The position numbers and the translations under genes were made by a program. Below are positions 20,286-29,567 of a stretch of 64,000 nt of DNA, piece by piece. The DNA is from Lysobacterales bacterium. Lineage in GTDB: Bacteria; Pseudomonadota; Gammaproteobacteria; Xanthomonadales; Ahniellaceae. The stretch covers positions 248,001 to 312,000 of the forward strand of contig JADJCM010000001.1 in the NCBI GenBank assembly GCA_016703225.1. Reading direction: 5' to 3'. The notes beneath the pieces were generated by a model, which did not search any database, was not told where the DNA came from, and saw only the letters and a list, made by a program, of their open reading frames with translations. Each line of letters starts with the position of its first letter. Within the stretch, counting starts at the first letter, position 1.

Positions 20286-22319
20286 TCAGCCCGGCAGCTT
20301 GAAGTCGGCAACCGATCGACGCAGGTCGGCGGCCAATTGCGCCAGATTTCCGATCGACTCCGCAGTCTGAGATGCACCGGCCGAGGTCTGCGTGGTGATT
20401 TCCTGAATCACGTTCATGGTCGCCGAGATGTTGGTCGCTGCAGCGGACTGCTGGCGGGCGGCTTCGGAAATGTTCTGAATCAGGTCCGCGAGGTCGTTCG
20501 ACACCTTTTCGATCTCGCCGAGCGCGAGGCCTGCGTCTTCCGCGAGGCGGGCACCCGCCACCACTTCAGAGGTCGTCTGCTCCATCGAGCTGACGGCTTC
20601 GTTGGTATCCGCCTGAATGGTCTGCACCAGCGTTTCGATTCGCTTGGTCGCACCACCGGAGCGCTCCGCGAGTCGCTGCACTTCGTCCGCGACGACCGCG
20701 AATCCACGGCCGGCCTCACCGGCCGAGGCCGCTTGAATGGCGGCGTTCAGCGCGAGAATGTTGGTCTGCTCGGCGATGTCGTTGATCAGCTCGACGATCG
20801 ATCCGATTTCCTGAGTGGATTCGCCGAGGCGCTTGATGCGCTTCGAGGTTTCCTGGATCTGGTCGCGAATGTTGTCCATGCCCTGGATGGTCTGGCGCAC
20901 CATCGCTGCGCCCTTGCCGGCGATCGCCACCGAGCGCTGCGCCACGTCGGCCGATTCGGCCGAGTTCTTCGACACTTCGTCGATCGAGACCGCGATCTCG
21001 TTGATTGCCGCCGAGGCCGAGGTGATCTGCTGCGCCTGGTGTTCTGCGGCTTCCGCGAGGTGCATCGCCGTCGCCTGGGTTTCCTGGGCAGCAGCGGCCA
21101 CTTGCACCGCGGTCTCGTTGATGGTGGTCACCAGGGAGCGCAGTGCTTCGACCGCGAAGTTGACCGAGTCGGCGATTGCGCCGGTGATGTCTTCGGTCAC
21201 CGTTGCCTTCACCGTCAGGTCGCCCTCCGCGAGCGAACCCATTTCGTCGAGCAAGCGCAGAATGGCTTCCTGGTTGCGCTGGTTCAGGTCGGCGGTACTC
21301 TGCAGCTGGCGACGCGTGGCGCCGTACTGGGCAAGACCGGCGAGCAGCGAGAACAGCAGGGTCAGGCCACCGAGCACCAGCGACACGTAGTCGTTGCCGA
21401 GAATGCGCTGGCCGGGCAGCTTGCCGAGACCGGTCGCCATGTTCTTGCTCGACTCGAGCAGGAAGCCCGAGGCTTGGAAAATGTTGTCGGCGGCTTCGGT
21501 TACCTCGAACAGGTCGGTCGAAGCGCTCTGGATCTTCTCGACGTTTTCGCCGACGCCGCTGTAGAGGGTCTGGACGTCGGAGACGATGGCGCGGGCGGTC
21601 GGATTGGAGAGGGCCTCGATGCCGATTTCAGCGTCGCCCTGCATCCAGCCGCTGAGCACGCGGCTGTAAACCTGGGCGTCGCGGGCGAACTGGTCGGCGG
21701 CGGAGATCGCCTGATCGCCACCCTGCAGAATGTCGGACACGCGGCGCAACATGCGGTCGGCGAGCAGCATCTGACGGCTGGCCTGATAGAGATTGTCGCC
21801 GGACGCGCGCGAGTCGCGGAACACCGAGAACAACTCGTCGATCTTGCCGGTCAACTGGGGGATCGCGGACTGGAACTCGGAGGCGGTTTCGGTGATGTCG
21901 AGCACCAGTTCCTGGCGCTCAAGAATCGTTTTCGCAGCCTTGTTGATCGGGTCCCAATCCTCGCTGAGCTTGTTCAGCGGAATCTTCACCGCATCCGACT
22001 CGTTGACGTAGGCCGGTATGCCGGCCTTGGTGTCGCCCTTCAGCAGCCCATTCACCCGTGTCTCGATCGAGGCGCGCGTGGTCCTGAGTTCCTCGAAGGC
22101 CTCGATATTACCGGCGGCGGCTTCGGTCGCGAACTTGGAGACCTGTTGCGACAGCACCTGCAGGTCGGTGGTGTAGCCGATCGCGGCTCGCTCCTGGTTG
22201 TCCTTGTAGAAGCGCCAACCGACGTTCAGCAACAGCGCCAGGAGGCTGAAAAAGGCCAGAAGGCCCCAGGATGCGGATCCGCTGAATCGCGACCCGGTAT
22301 TGGCTGACGTTGTGCTCAT
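20286..22319 (-). CDS. pilJ: PilJ, methyl-accepting receptor of the type IV pilus system
   Basis: 677 residues. A membrane segment at residues about 19-36 (WGLLAFFSLLALLLNVGW) and a second at about 315-335 (YVSLVLGGLTLLFSLLAGL) bracket a periplasmic helical sensor of about 280 residues. A HAMP-like stretch and the cytoplasmic coiled coil follow. The highly conserved signalling tip is at NILALNAAIQAASAGEAGRG, followed by FAVVADEVQRLAERS. Methylation-type Glu/Gln pairs flank it. The receptor should report pilin or surface contact to PilI/ChpA. Located between pilI (39-base gap) and pilK (15-base gap). Confidence 0.95.
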   Translation of the reverse strand: MSTTSANTGSRFSGSASWGLLAFFSLLALLLNVGWRFYKDNQERAAIGYTTDLQVLSQQVSKFATEAAAGNIEAFEELRTTRASIETRVNGLLKGDTKAGIPAYVNESDAVKIPLNKLSEDWDPINKAAKTILERQELVLDITETASEFQSAIPQLTGKIDELFSVFRDSRASGDNLYQASRQMLLADRMLRRVSDILQGGDQAISAADQFARDAQVYSRVLSGWMQGDAEIGIEALSNPTARAIVSDVQTLYSGVGENVEKIQSASTDLFEVTEAADNIFQASGFLLESSKNMATGLGKLPGQRILGNDYVSLVLGGLTLLFSLLAGLAQYGATRRQLQSTADLNQRNQEAILRLLDEMGSLAEGDLTVKATVTEDITGAIADSVNFAVEALRSLVTTINETAVQVAAAAQETQATAMHLAEAAEHQAQQITSASAAINEIAVSIDEVSKNSAESADVAQRSVAIAGKGAAMVRQTIQGMDNIRDQIQETSKRIKRLGESTQEIGSIVELINDIAEQTNILALNAAIQAASAGEAGRGFAVVADEVQRLAERSGGATKRIETLVQTIQADTNEAVSSMEQTTSEVVAGARLAEDAGLALGEIEKVSNDLADLIQNISEAARQQSAAATNISATMNVIQEITTQTSAGASQTAESIGNLAQLAADLRRSVADFKLPG

Positions 22320-22358
22320 TGGTTGTTCCTCGCCGCGCTGACCACCAAAACCGACGGA

Positions 22359-22907
22359 CTATGCCGCCGCCTGTACGAATTCCCGGTTCCGCACCAGCGC
22401 GCTCACGCTGAAGTGCAGGTACCGGACGCCCCCTAGGTCGTACTGCTTGGGGATGTAGCGCTGGTAGCGCACATCGTCCTCCACCGCTCCGACCACTTCA
22501 TTCTCATCCACCAGGCTGCGCTGGCCGAGCACTTCGTCCACCAGCAGGCCAACGTTGCCGCCCTGTTGCTTCACCACCAGCACGCGCGAGCGCTCGTTGT
22601 GGGTGTTCTTCTCGCCCTCGACGAAACCGCGCAGATCCACCACCGGCACCAGGTTGCCGCGCACGTTGGCGACGCCGAGCAGCCACAACCGCGTGCCGGG
22701 CACGAAGGTCATGGTCGGGTAGGTCAGGATTTCGTTGATCTCGGTGATGCTGCTGACCATCAGCTTGCCGCCGACGCGAAACGCGATGCCGCGCCAAAGG
22801 CCGGGCGCGTCGATCTGTTCGGGCAGGCCGGCAACATGAGCTAGGCTGCGCTGCTCGTAATCGAGCAGCATCTCGAATGGCCCCATCGTGCTTGCGGATT
22901 CGCTCAT
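22359..22907 (-). CDS. pilI: PilI, CheW-like adaptor
   Basis: 182 residues from the ATG at 22905-22907, with GAGAGGA five bases upstream. The open frame extends further upstream but there it only shadows pilG. CheW-like features: FRVGGKLMVSSITEINEIL, WLLGVANVRGNLVPVVDLRGF, VLVVKQQGGNVGLLVDEVLG. It should couple PilJ to the kinase ChpA. It follows pilG directly (59-base gap), with no pilH between them. Confidence 0.93.
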   Translation of the reverse strand: MSESASTMGPFEMLLDYEQRSLAHVAGLPEQIDAPGLWRGIAFRVGGKLMVSSITEINEILTYPTMTFVPGTRLWLLGVANVRGNLVPVVDLRGFVEGEKNTHNERSRVLVVKQQGGNVGLLVDEVLGQRSLVDENEVVGAVEDDVRYQRYIPKQYDLGGVRYLHFSVSALVRNREFVQAAA

Positions 22908-22966
22908 GCGTTCCTCTCGAATCTGCGGCGGAAAATGCTCATCGACCCCACTCCCCTGCGACGGCA

Positions 22967-23371
22967 TCAGCCCTTCAGATCGACGTGGCGGCGGATCGCG
23001 CCGAGCAATTCCTCGCGCGTGAACGGTTTGGTCAGGTACTGCTCGGAGCCGACGATGCGGCCACGCGCCTTGTCGAACAGGCCATCCTTCGACGAGAGCA
23101 TGATCACCGGCACGCTTTTGAACATCTGGTTGTTCTTGATCAGCGCGCAGGTCTGATAGCCGTCGAGCCGCGGCATCATGATGTCGACGAAGATGATTTG
23201 CGGCTGCTGGTCGGAGATTTTCGACAGCGCCTCGAAACCATCGGTTGCGGTAACCACATCGCAACCTTCCTTCTTCAGAAGTGTTTCGGCGGTACGGCGA
23301 ATGGTCTTCGAATCATCGATCACCATCACCTTCAATCCGGCGAGGGAACCTTCCTTACCTTGCTCGTCCAT
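22967..23371 (-). CDS. pilG: PilG, single-domain response regulator
   Basis: 134 residues from the ATG at 23369-23371, preceded by GGGGGTCGC. It is one receiver domain: DDSKTIRRTAETLLKK (acidic pair and T), phospho-Asp in FVDIMMPRLDGYQTC, the conserved Ser/Lys in MLSSKDG and LTKPF. The sequence is close to PilG of Pseudomonas rather than PilH (GRIVGSEQYLTKPF). PilG is phosphorylated by ChpA and promotes pilus extension through FimV/PilB and CyaB. First gene of the cluster; its promoter is at 23471-23499. Confidence 0.95.
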   Translation of the reverse strand: MDEQGKEGSLAGLKVMVIDDSKTIRRTAETLLKKEGCDVVTATDGFEALSKISDQQPQIIFVDIMMPRLDGYQTCALIKNNQMFKSVPVIMLSSKDGLFDKARGRIVGSEQYLTKPFTREELLGAIRRHVDLKG

Positions 23372-23470
23372 GCGACCCCCGGGAGTCTTTGGGTGCAACC
23401 TGATGCCGGTTCGTCGCGTGTCGCGTGGCCCCAAAAGCGCACAACGACGGCCTCGAACCCGATTGAAAGC

Positions 23471-23499
23471 TGTTTAGCCAACGTGGAGAAACCTGTCAA
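23471..23499 (-). promoter_or_regulatory. Sigma-70 promoter of the pilG-chpC cluster
   Basis: On the minus strand TTGACA (23494-23499, perfect -35), a 17-base spacer and TAAACA (23471-23476) form a strong housekeeping promoter. It predicts a 5' leader of about 90 bases to the pilG ATG. It sits in the 249-base divergent gap with gshB. Confidence 0.75.
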
Positions 23500-23620
23500 G
23501 TAAAGACTCTAACGGCTTGTTGAAAAAGGGTATCATGCGCGAAACTGGCACAAATGACGATCTGCTGCGAGCCCTGCAGATTACTCACGCCTCCTTCCTT
23601 CCGAGCGAACTCTTCGAACC

Positions 23621-24565
23621 ATGCGCAAGATCGGCGTGTTGATGGATCCGGCCGAACGCATTCGGCCAGGCAAGGACACCACCGTCGCCATTATGCGCGC
23701 TGGCGCGCGGCGTGGACACGAAATCCTCGTTTGCAGCCCGACCGACCTGGTGCTGGAGGCCGGCCGTGCGAGCGCCCGCTTCCGACCGATCACGCTGCAT
23801 CCGGGTGATGCCCCGTGGTTCACCCCGGCGGCATCGCGCTTGCTGCCGCTCGACGAACTCGACGTGCTGCTGCTGCGCAAGGACCCGCCCGTGGACACCG
23901 CGTTCCTGCACGAACTTCTGTGGGCGAGCATGGCCGATCCGGCGCGACCACTGCTGGTGAATGATCCGGGGGCGCTGCGCGATTGCAACGAGAAACTGTT
24001 CGCGCTGCGCTTCCCGCAATGCTGCCCGCCGACGCTGGTGGCACGCGACGCCGCCACGCTGAAGGCGTTCGTCGGCGAACATGACCGTTGCGTGCTCAAG
24101 CCGATCGACGGCATGGCCGGGCGCTCGATCTTCCTCAGCCAGCGCGGCGACCCGAACCTCAACGTCATCCTCGAAACACTGACCGACAACAGCCGCCAAT
24201 TCGCGCTGGCGCAGCGTTTCCTCCCGGAAATCAGCGCCGGCGACAAGCGCATCCTGATGATCGACGGTACGCCGGTGCCCTTCTGCCTGGCGCGGATTCC
24301 TGGCGGCGACGATTTCCGTGGCAACCTCGCCCGCGGCGGGCGCGGCGTCGCCCAGCCGCTGACCGAGCGGGATCGCTGGATCTGCGACCAGGTCGGTCCG
24401 GAACTGAAGCGACGTGGTTTGCTCTTCGTCGGGCTAGACGTGATCGGCGACTGGCTGACCGAGATCAACGTCACCAGCCCGACCGGGGTCGTGGACATCG
24501 ACGCTCAGACCGGCACCGACATCGGCGCGATGTTGTTTGACGCCATCGAGAGCCGACTCGCGTGA
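23621..24565 (+). CDS. gshB: Glutathione synthetase
   Basis: 314 residues, the usual length. N-terminal MRKIGVLMDPAERIRPGKDTT is the typical GshB start. The ATP-grasp core shows VLKPIDGMAGRSIF, a glycine-rich lid segment NLARGGRGVAQPLT, and LLFVGLDVIGDWLTEINVTSPTG, which holds metal and phosphate ligands. It joins gamma-glutamylcysteine and glycine with ATP. Its stop overlaps the GTG of the tonB-like gene (GTGA), so the two are coupled. A TATCAT -10-like site stands at 23531 but its -35 is poor. Confidence 0.96.
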   Translation: MRKIGVLMDPAERIRPGKDTTVAIMRAGARRGHEILVCSPTDLVLEAGRASARFRPITLHPGDAPWFTPAASRLLPLDELDVLLLRKDPPVDTAFLHELLWASMADPARPLLVNDPGALRDCNEKLFALRFPQCCPPTLVARDAATLKAFVGEHDRCVLKPIDGMAGRSIFLSQRGDPNLNVILETLTDNSRQFALAQRFLPEISAGDKRILMIDGTPVPFCLARIPGGDDFRGNLARGGRGVAQPLTERDRWICDQVGPELKRRGLLFVGLDVIGDWLTEINVTSPTGVVDIDAQTGTDIGAMLFDAIESRLA

Positions 24566-25422
24566 GCCAGCAGCGCATCGGCCCCGAAGAGCGCTTGCGC
24601 GTCACCCTGCTGTTCTCGGCGATCCTGCACGCAATCGTGATCCTCGGCGTTTCCTTCGACTATGAGGACCCGGCAGCCTACCTGCCCAGCCTGGACGTGA
24701 TCCTGGTGCAGTCCGCCGCCGCGACGCAACCGAACAAGGCCGACTTCCTGGCCAACGCCTCGCAGCAAGGAGGTGGCGAGTCGGAGGAGTCGAAACGGCC
24801 GCGCCAGCCGGTCACCAGCCCGATCCCGAAGCCGACCGACGGCCTCGCACCGATGCCGCAGCGTGCCGGTGCGCCCAAGCCGCAACAGGCCACTCCGAAA
24901 CCGGCACTGCACGGAAGCTCCAAGGAATATGCGGTGCAGCGCGTCGACGAGCCCCGCGTCGCAACGCCCGAAGTGCCCCAGGTCAGCGCGCGCGAACTGA
25001 TCGAGCACAGCCTGGAAATGGCACGGCTCGCGGCCGAACTCGAACGCCAGACCGAGGCCTACGCCAAGCGCCCGAAGCGCAAGTTCATCTCGGCCAGCAC
25101 GCGCGAGTATGCGTTTGCCGCCTACATGCGCTCCTGGGTCGCCAAGATCGAGCGCATCGGCAATCTCAACTATCCGGACGAGGCGCGACGCAAGCAGGTG
25201 CACGGCGGCCTGGTGCTGACGGTGGCGGTCAATCGCGATGGCAGCGTCGAACGCATCGACATCATCCAGTCGTCCGGCAACGAGGTGCTCGATCAGGCCG
25301 CGATCCGCATCGTCGAGCTGGGCGCGCCGTTTTCGCCCCTGCCAGCGAGCAACGAACAGATCGATATCCTGCACATCACCCGCACCTGGCAATTCCTCGA
25401 CGGCACCGTCACCGGCAAGTGA
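24562..25422 (+). CDS. TonB-family energy transducer
   Basis: 286 residues. One membrane helix at about residues 14-32 (TLLFSAILHAIVILGVSF), then a Pro/Lys-rich periplasmic spacer, then a C-terminal TonB domain (about 195-280): LVLTVAVNRDGSVERI, SSGNEVLDQAAIRIV, APFSPLP. It would transmit proton-motive force to outer-membrane receptors; no exbB/exbD is adjacent. GTG start within the gshB stop. Next to gshB and yqgE in the order common to Xanthomonadales. The symbol is left empty because several TonB paralogues usually occur. Confidence 0.88.
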   Translation: MSQQRIGPEERLRVTLLFSAILHAIVILGVSFDYEDPAAYLPSLDVILVQSAAATQPNKADFLANASQQGGGESEESKRPRQPVTSPIPKPTDGLAPMPQRAGAPKPQQATPKPALHGSSKEYAVQRVDEPRVATPEVPQVSARELIEHSLEMARLAAELERQTEAYAKRPKRKFISASTREYAFAAYMRSWVAKIERIGNLNYPDEARRKQVHGGLVLTVAVNRDGSVERIDIIQSSGNEVLDQAAIRIVELGAPFSPLPASNEQIDILHITRTWQFLDGTVTGK

Positions 25423-25450
25423 CCCAGGCGCATCCACTACACTCGCACGC

Positions 25451-26017
25451 ATGTCTCCGCCCAGCTACCTGTCCCGCCACCTGCTGATCGCCATGCCGGC
25501 GCTGATCGACCCGAACTTCGCGCGCGGCGTAACCCTGGTCTGCCAGCACAACGCGGACGGCGCAATGGGCCTGACCATCAACCGTCCTTCCGACTGGAGC
25601 CTGGGCGATGTGATGGCCCAGGTCGGCATCGAGCACGCGCCGGCGGATCTGGCGCAGATGCGCGTGCTGGTCGGCGGCCCGGTCCAGGGCGATCGCGGTT
25701 TCGTGCTGCATGAGCCGTTCGGTACCTGGGACTCCAGCGCCCAGGTCTCCGACGATCTCGTCGTCACCACTTCGCGCGATGTGCTGCAGGCGATCGCCGA
25801 ACGACGCGGTCCGAAGCGGTTTCTGGTCCTGCTCGGCTATGCCGGCTGGTCGGCCGGACAACTGGAAGAGGAGATGCGCGACAACGCCTGGCTCACCGCC
25901 GAGCCGCCGGACACCGCCATCCTCTTCGACCTGCCGGTGGAGCAGCGTTGGGACGCTGCCGCACGGCTGCTCGGCGTCGATATCCGCCTGCTCGGGGGCG
26001 TGGCTGGCCATGCCTGA
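25451..26017 (+). CDS. yqgE: YqgE/AlgH family protein (UPF0301)
   Basis: 188 residues, the normal size. Start SRHLLIAMPALIDPNFARGV and then GAMGLTINRPS, VLVGGPVQGDRGFVLH, and GYAGWSAGQLEEEM are the signature segments of the family. Biochemical role unknown; AlgH was described in alginate regulation in Pseudomonas. It overlaps ruvX by 8 bases, consistent with their common pairing. Confidence 0.93.
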   Translation: MSPPSYLSRHLLIAMPALIDPNFARGVTLVCQHNADGAMGLTINRPSDWSLGDVMAQVGIEHAPADLAQMRVLVGGPVQGDRGFVLHEPFGTWDSSAQVSDDLVVTTSRDVLQAIAERRGPKRFLVLLGYAGWSAGQLEEEMRDNAWLTAEPPDTAILFDLPVEQRWDAAARLLGVDIRLLGGVAGHA

Positions 26018-26459
26018 GGCGACCGTCGTGCTCGGCTTCGACTATGGATTGCGCCGCATCGGCGTGGCCGTCGGCCAGCGCATCACGCACACGGCGAGCG
26101 CGCTCGCGGTAATGCGCAACCACGAGAGTGGCCCGGACTGGGCCGCCTGCGATGCGCTCATCAAGACCTGGCGCCCGCAGGCGCTGGTGGTCGGGCTGCC
26201 GCTGGCACGCGATGGCCACGAGCAGGCGATGACCCATGCGGCGCGCGCCTTCGCCGCACTGCTGCGGCAGCGCTACGCCGTTCCGGTGCACCTCGCCGAC
26301 GAGCGCTTCACCTCGCGCGCTGCCGATGCCGAGTTCGTCGCCGCGCGTCGCGCCGGCCTGGCGCGCCGCAAGGACGCCGCGATGCTCGACGCGCAGGCCG
26401 CGCGCCGCATCGTCGAACAGTGGCTCCATCATCCGCAAACCGAGTCGGCCCCCGCATGA
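26010..26459 (+). CDS. ruvX: RuvX/YqgF Holliday-junction resolvase-like nuclease (pre-16S rRNA 5' maturation)
   Basis: 149 residues from the ATG at 26010 inside the end of yqgE. RNase-H-like fold: first catalytic Asp in VVLGFDYGLRRIGVAVG, then LVVGLPLARDG, VHLADERFTS with the Glu, and the C-terminal Asp in KDAAMLDAQAA. The family processes the 5' end of 16S rRNA and resembles RuvC. Its stop overlaps the pyrB start (ATGA). Confidence 0.93.
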   Translation: MPEATVVLGFDYGLRRIGVAVGQRITHTASALAVMRNHESGPDWAACDALIKTWRPQALVVGLPLARDGHEQAMTHAARAFAALLRQRYAVPVHLADERFTSRAADAEFVAARRAGLARRKDAAMLDAQAARRIVEQWLHHPQTESAPA

Positions 26460-27376
26460 ACCCGTCCCATCGCCGCCATCTGGTCACCCTCGCCGGCATG
26501 GCGCGCACGGAAATCGAATCGCTGTTCGCACTCGCCGACCGCCTGCGTCAACCCCGGCCGCCGCAACTGCTGGCCGGGCGCACGGTGGTCAACTTGTTCT
26601 TCGAGCCCTCGACGCGCACCCGTGTCAGCTTCGAATTGGCGGCGATGCGCCTTGGCGCAGACGTGGTCGCCTTCGATGTCGAGCATTCGTCAACACAGAA
26701 GGGCGAGACCCTGCTCGACACGCTGCGCAACCTCGAAGCCATGGGCTGCGACCAGTTCGTGGTGCGGCACAAGGAAAACGGCACCCCGGGTGCACTCGCC
26801 GAACAGGCGGCCGACGGCGTCTCGATCATCAATGCCGGCGACGGCAACCACGCGCACCCGACCCAGGGCCTGCTCGACGCCTACACCATCGTGCGCCACA
26901 AGGGCGATCTCGCGAACCGCTGCGTCGCGATCGTCGGCGACATCCTGCACTCGCGCGTCGCCCGTTCCGACATCCACGCCCTGCGCGCGCTCGGCGTCGG
27001 CGAACTGCGCGTCGCCGCTCCGGCGGCATTGCTGCCCGAGGCCGATACGTTGCCCGGTTGCGTCGTGCACCAGCGCATCGACGACGCCGTGCGCGGTGCC
27101 GACGTGGTGATCATGCTGCGCCTGCAGAAAGAGCGCATGCAGCATGCGCTGATCGCCTCCGACGCCGACTATTTTCGCGACTGGGGGCTCGACCCTGTCC
27201 GCTTGCGGCTCGCGCATCCGGAGGCGATCGTCATGCACCCGGGTCCGATCAACCGCAATGTCGAAATCGCCGACGTCGTCGCCGACGGCGCGCAATCGCG
27301 CATCCTCGAGCAGGTTGGCAATGGCGTCGCCGTCCGCATGGCGGTGATGGCGCACCTGGCGGGAGCGCGAGCATGA
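26456..27376 (+). CDS. pyrB: Aspartate carbamoyltransferase catalytic chain
   Basis: 306 residues from the ATG at 26456, overlapping the ruvX stop by 4 bases. Carbamoyl-phosphate loop: FFEPSTRTRVSFE (residues about 48-60). SSTQKGET, NAGDGNHAHPTQ, and VMHPGPINR carry the other active-site residues. Second step of de novo pyrimidine synthesis. No pyrI regulatory chain follows, and no pyrC or dihydroorotase-like gene is adjacent. Last strongly coupled gene of the run that begins at gshB. Confidence 0.97.
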   Translation: MNPSHRRHLVTLAGMARTEIESLFALADRLRQPRPPQLLAGRTVVNLFFEPSTRTRVSFELAAMRLGADVVAFDVEHSSTQKGETLLDTLRNLEAMGCDQFVVRHKENGTPGALAEQAADGVSIINAGDGNHAHPTQGLLDAYTIVRHKGDLANRCVAIVGDILHSRVARSDIHALRALGVGELRVAAPAALLPEADTLPGCVVHQRIDDAVRGADVVIMLRLQKERMQHALIASDADYFRDWGLDPVRLRLAHPEAIVMHPGPINRNVEIADVVADGAQSRILEQVGNGVAVRMAVMAHLAGARA

Positions 27377-27488
27377 GCCGCTGGCGGGCGCTGCAAATGA
27401 TCGTAGCTGGCGAAGATTGCGCGACGGCGCACATGGTTCCCGGTGCGCGACTCGGCTACCGTCGAGCGGCACTCAGGATACCGCCACC

Positions 27489-27791
27489 GTGACGCCACGC
27501 CAGTTCCCGGTCGAAGACTCGCTCGCGGTGTTGATCCGCGAGTGCGTGATCGAACTGCTGGAACACCGCAACGACGACGCCAGCATCTGCCCGAGCGAGG
27601 CCGCGCGCATCCTCGGTGGTGAACTGAAGATCGAGTGGCGCGACCTGATGCGCTCGGTGCGTGATGTCGCCGCCACCATGGCCGACCAGGGCAGCATCGA
27701 CATCGTCCAGAGCGGCCGGCCGGTCGATATCCACGCTGCCCGTGGCCCGGTGCGGCTGCGGCTGCGGCGCAAGCGCATCCGCGGTCACTGA
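27489..27791 (+). CDS. DUF3253 protein
   Basis: 100 residues from a GTG at 27489; an upstream in-frame start at 27417 would add residues with no similarity. CVIELLEHRNDDASICPSEAARIL and WRDLMRSVRDVAATMADQGSIDIVQSGRPVD match the winged-helix-like DUF3253 family. Function unknown; the fold suggests nucleic-acid binding. It lies 112 bases after pyrB and 54 before glnS. Confidence 0.8.
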   Translation: MTPRQFPVEDSLAVLIRECVIELLEHRNDDASICPSEAARILGGELKIEWRDLMRSVRDVAATMADQGSIDIVQSGRPVDIHAARGPVRLRLRRKRIRGH

Positions 27792-27845
27792 GGCGCTGCC
27801 GCGATCGGCTAAACTCGCGCTCTTGCCTTGTCCGAGCCGCGATTC

Positions 27846-29567
27846 ATGAGCTTGAGCCCCACCCCCAACCACTTCATCCGCCAGATCGTCCTCGACGACC
27901 TGGAGAGCGGCAAGCATCGCCGTATCGCCACCCGTTTCCCGCCCGAGCCGAACGGCTACCTGCATATCGGCCATGCCAAGTCGATCTGCCTGAACTTCGG
28001 CATGGCCGCCGAGTTCGGTGGCCGCTGCAACCTGCGCTTCGACGACACCAACCCGGCCAAGGAAGACCCGGAATACGTCGAGGCGATCCAGCAGGACGTG
28101 CACTGGCTCGGCTTCCAGTGGGCCGATCTGCGCCACGCTTCCGATTACTTCGAGTTGATCCATCGCTGCGCACTGAAGTTGATCCGCGACGGCCATGCGT
28201 ATATCTGCGACCTCAGCGCGGACGAAGTGCGCGCGTATCGCGGCACGTTGACCGAACCCGGTCGCAACAGCCCGTTCCGCGACCGTTCCGTCGCCGAAAA
28301 CCTCGACCTGTTCGCGCGCATGAAAGCGGGCGATTTCTCCGATGGCTCGCGCACGCTGCGCGCCAAGATCGACATGAGATCGGGCAACATCAACCTGCGT
28401 GATCCGGCCTTGTATCGCATCCGCAAGGTCGAGCACCAGAACACCGGCGACGCCTGGTGCATCTACCCGATGTACGACTACGCACACGTGATCTCGGATG
28501 CGGTCGAGGGCATCACCCATTCGCTGTGCACGCTCGAGTTCGAGGATCACCGCCCGCTCTACGACTGGTGCCTGGATCATTTGCCGGTGTGGGAGATGCC
28601 GGAACTCAGGGACGAACTGGATCGCCTCGGGCTCGCGCCCGGCCGTCCGCGCCAGATCGAGTTCTCGCGCCTGAATCTCGACTTCCTGGTGATGAGCAAG
28701 CGCAAGCTGCTCGCGCTGGTGAACGATGGCCTGGTGGCCGGCTGGGACGACCCGCGCATGCCGACCTTGCGCGGCATTCGCCGCCGCGGATTCACGCCGG
28801 AAGCGATCCGCACCTTCATCCGCAATGCCGGCGTGACCAAGCAGGAGTCGGTGCTCGAGTTCTCGCTGCTCGAGAACGAAGTGCGCAACGACCTCGACGC
28901 GCGCGCCGAACGGCGCATGGCGGTGGTCGATCCGCTCAAGCTGGTGATCAGCAACCTGGCCGAGTCGCACGCGGAGACGCTGACGATGGCCAACCACCCC
29001 AAGGACGAGTCCCGCGGCACGCGCGCCGTGGCGTTTTCGCGCGAGCTGTGGATCGAACGCGAGGACTTCATGGAAGTGCCGCCCAAGGGCTACCACCGCC
29101 TGGTCCCGGGCGGCGAAGTGCGCCTGCGTGGGGTCGGCATCGTCAAGTGCGAAGCCCTCCTCAAGGACGCCGATGGCGCCGTGACCGAAGTGCATTGCAC
29201 GCTCGACGAGACCACGCGCCACGGCATGCCCGGTGCCGACCGCAAGGTGAAAGGCACGATCCATTGGGTCAGCGCGAAGCACGCGATTGCCGCCGAGGCG
29301 CGCCTGTATGACCGCCTGTTCAGCGTAGCCGATCCTGATGACGACAAGGACGGCTTGACCTATCGCGACCATCTGAATCCGGCATCGGTGCGCGTCGTCA
29401 GCGCGCAGCTCGAAGCCTCGCTCGCCAAGGTGGCGGCGGAAACCCGCTTCCAGTTCGAACGCATCGGTTACTTCGTCGCCGACCGCGTCGACCATCGCGC
29501 CGATCGACCGGTGTTCAATCGCATCTGCACGCTGCGAGATTCCTGGGCCAAGGCCGGAGGCAAGTGA
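27846..29567 (+). CDS. glnS: Glutaminyl-tRNA synthetase
   Basis: 573 residues from the ATG at 27846. Class I signature: FPPEPNGYLHIGHAKS (HIGH at residues 40-43), and the KMSKS-equivalent VMSKRKL at about 281. FDDTNPAKE and the C-terminal anticodon-binding beta barrels are in place. Charges tRNA-Gln with glutamine, as in other gammaproteobacteria. The stop overlaps the ATG of the next lipoprotein gene by one base. TAAACT at 27807 may be a -10 element. Confidence 0.97.
   Translation: MSLSPTPNHFIRQIVLDDLESGKHRRIATRFPPEPNGYLHIGHAKSICLNFGMAAEFGGRCNLRFDDTNPAKEDPEYVEAIQQDVHWLGFQWADLRHASDYFELIHRCALKLIRDGHAYICDLSADEVRAYRGTLTEPGRNSPFRDRSVAENLDLFARMKAGDFSDGSRTLRAKIDMRSGNINLRDPALYRIRKVEHQNTGDAWCIYPMYDYAHVISDAVEGITHSLCTLEFEDHRPLYDWCLDHLPVWEMPELRDELDRLGLAPGRPRQIEFSRLNLDFLVMSKRKLLALVNDGLVAGWDDPRMPTLRGIRRRGFTPEAIRTFIRNAGVTKQESVLEFSLLENEVRNDLDARAERRMAVVDPLKLVISNLAESHAETLTMANHPKDESRGTRAVAFSRELWIEREDFMEVPPKGYHRLVPGGEVRLRGVGIVKCEALLKDADGAVTEVHCTLDETTRHGMPGADRKVKGTIHWVSAKHAIAAEARLYDRLFSVADPDDDKDGLTYRDHLNPASVRVVSAQLEASLAKVAAETRFQFERIGYFVADRVDHRADRPVFNRICTLRDSWAKAGGK

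Noticed and set aside
23531..23536. TATCAT as gshB -10 box
   Set aside because: No acceptable -35 at 16-18 bases upstream, so not listed as a promoter.
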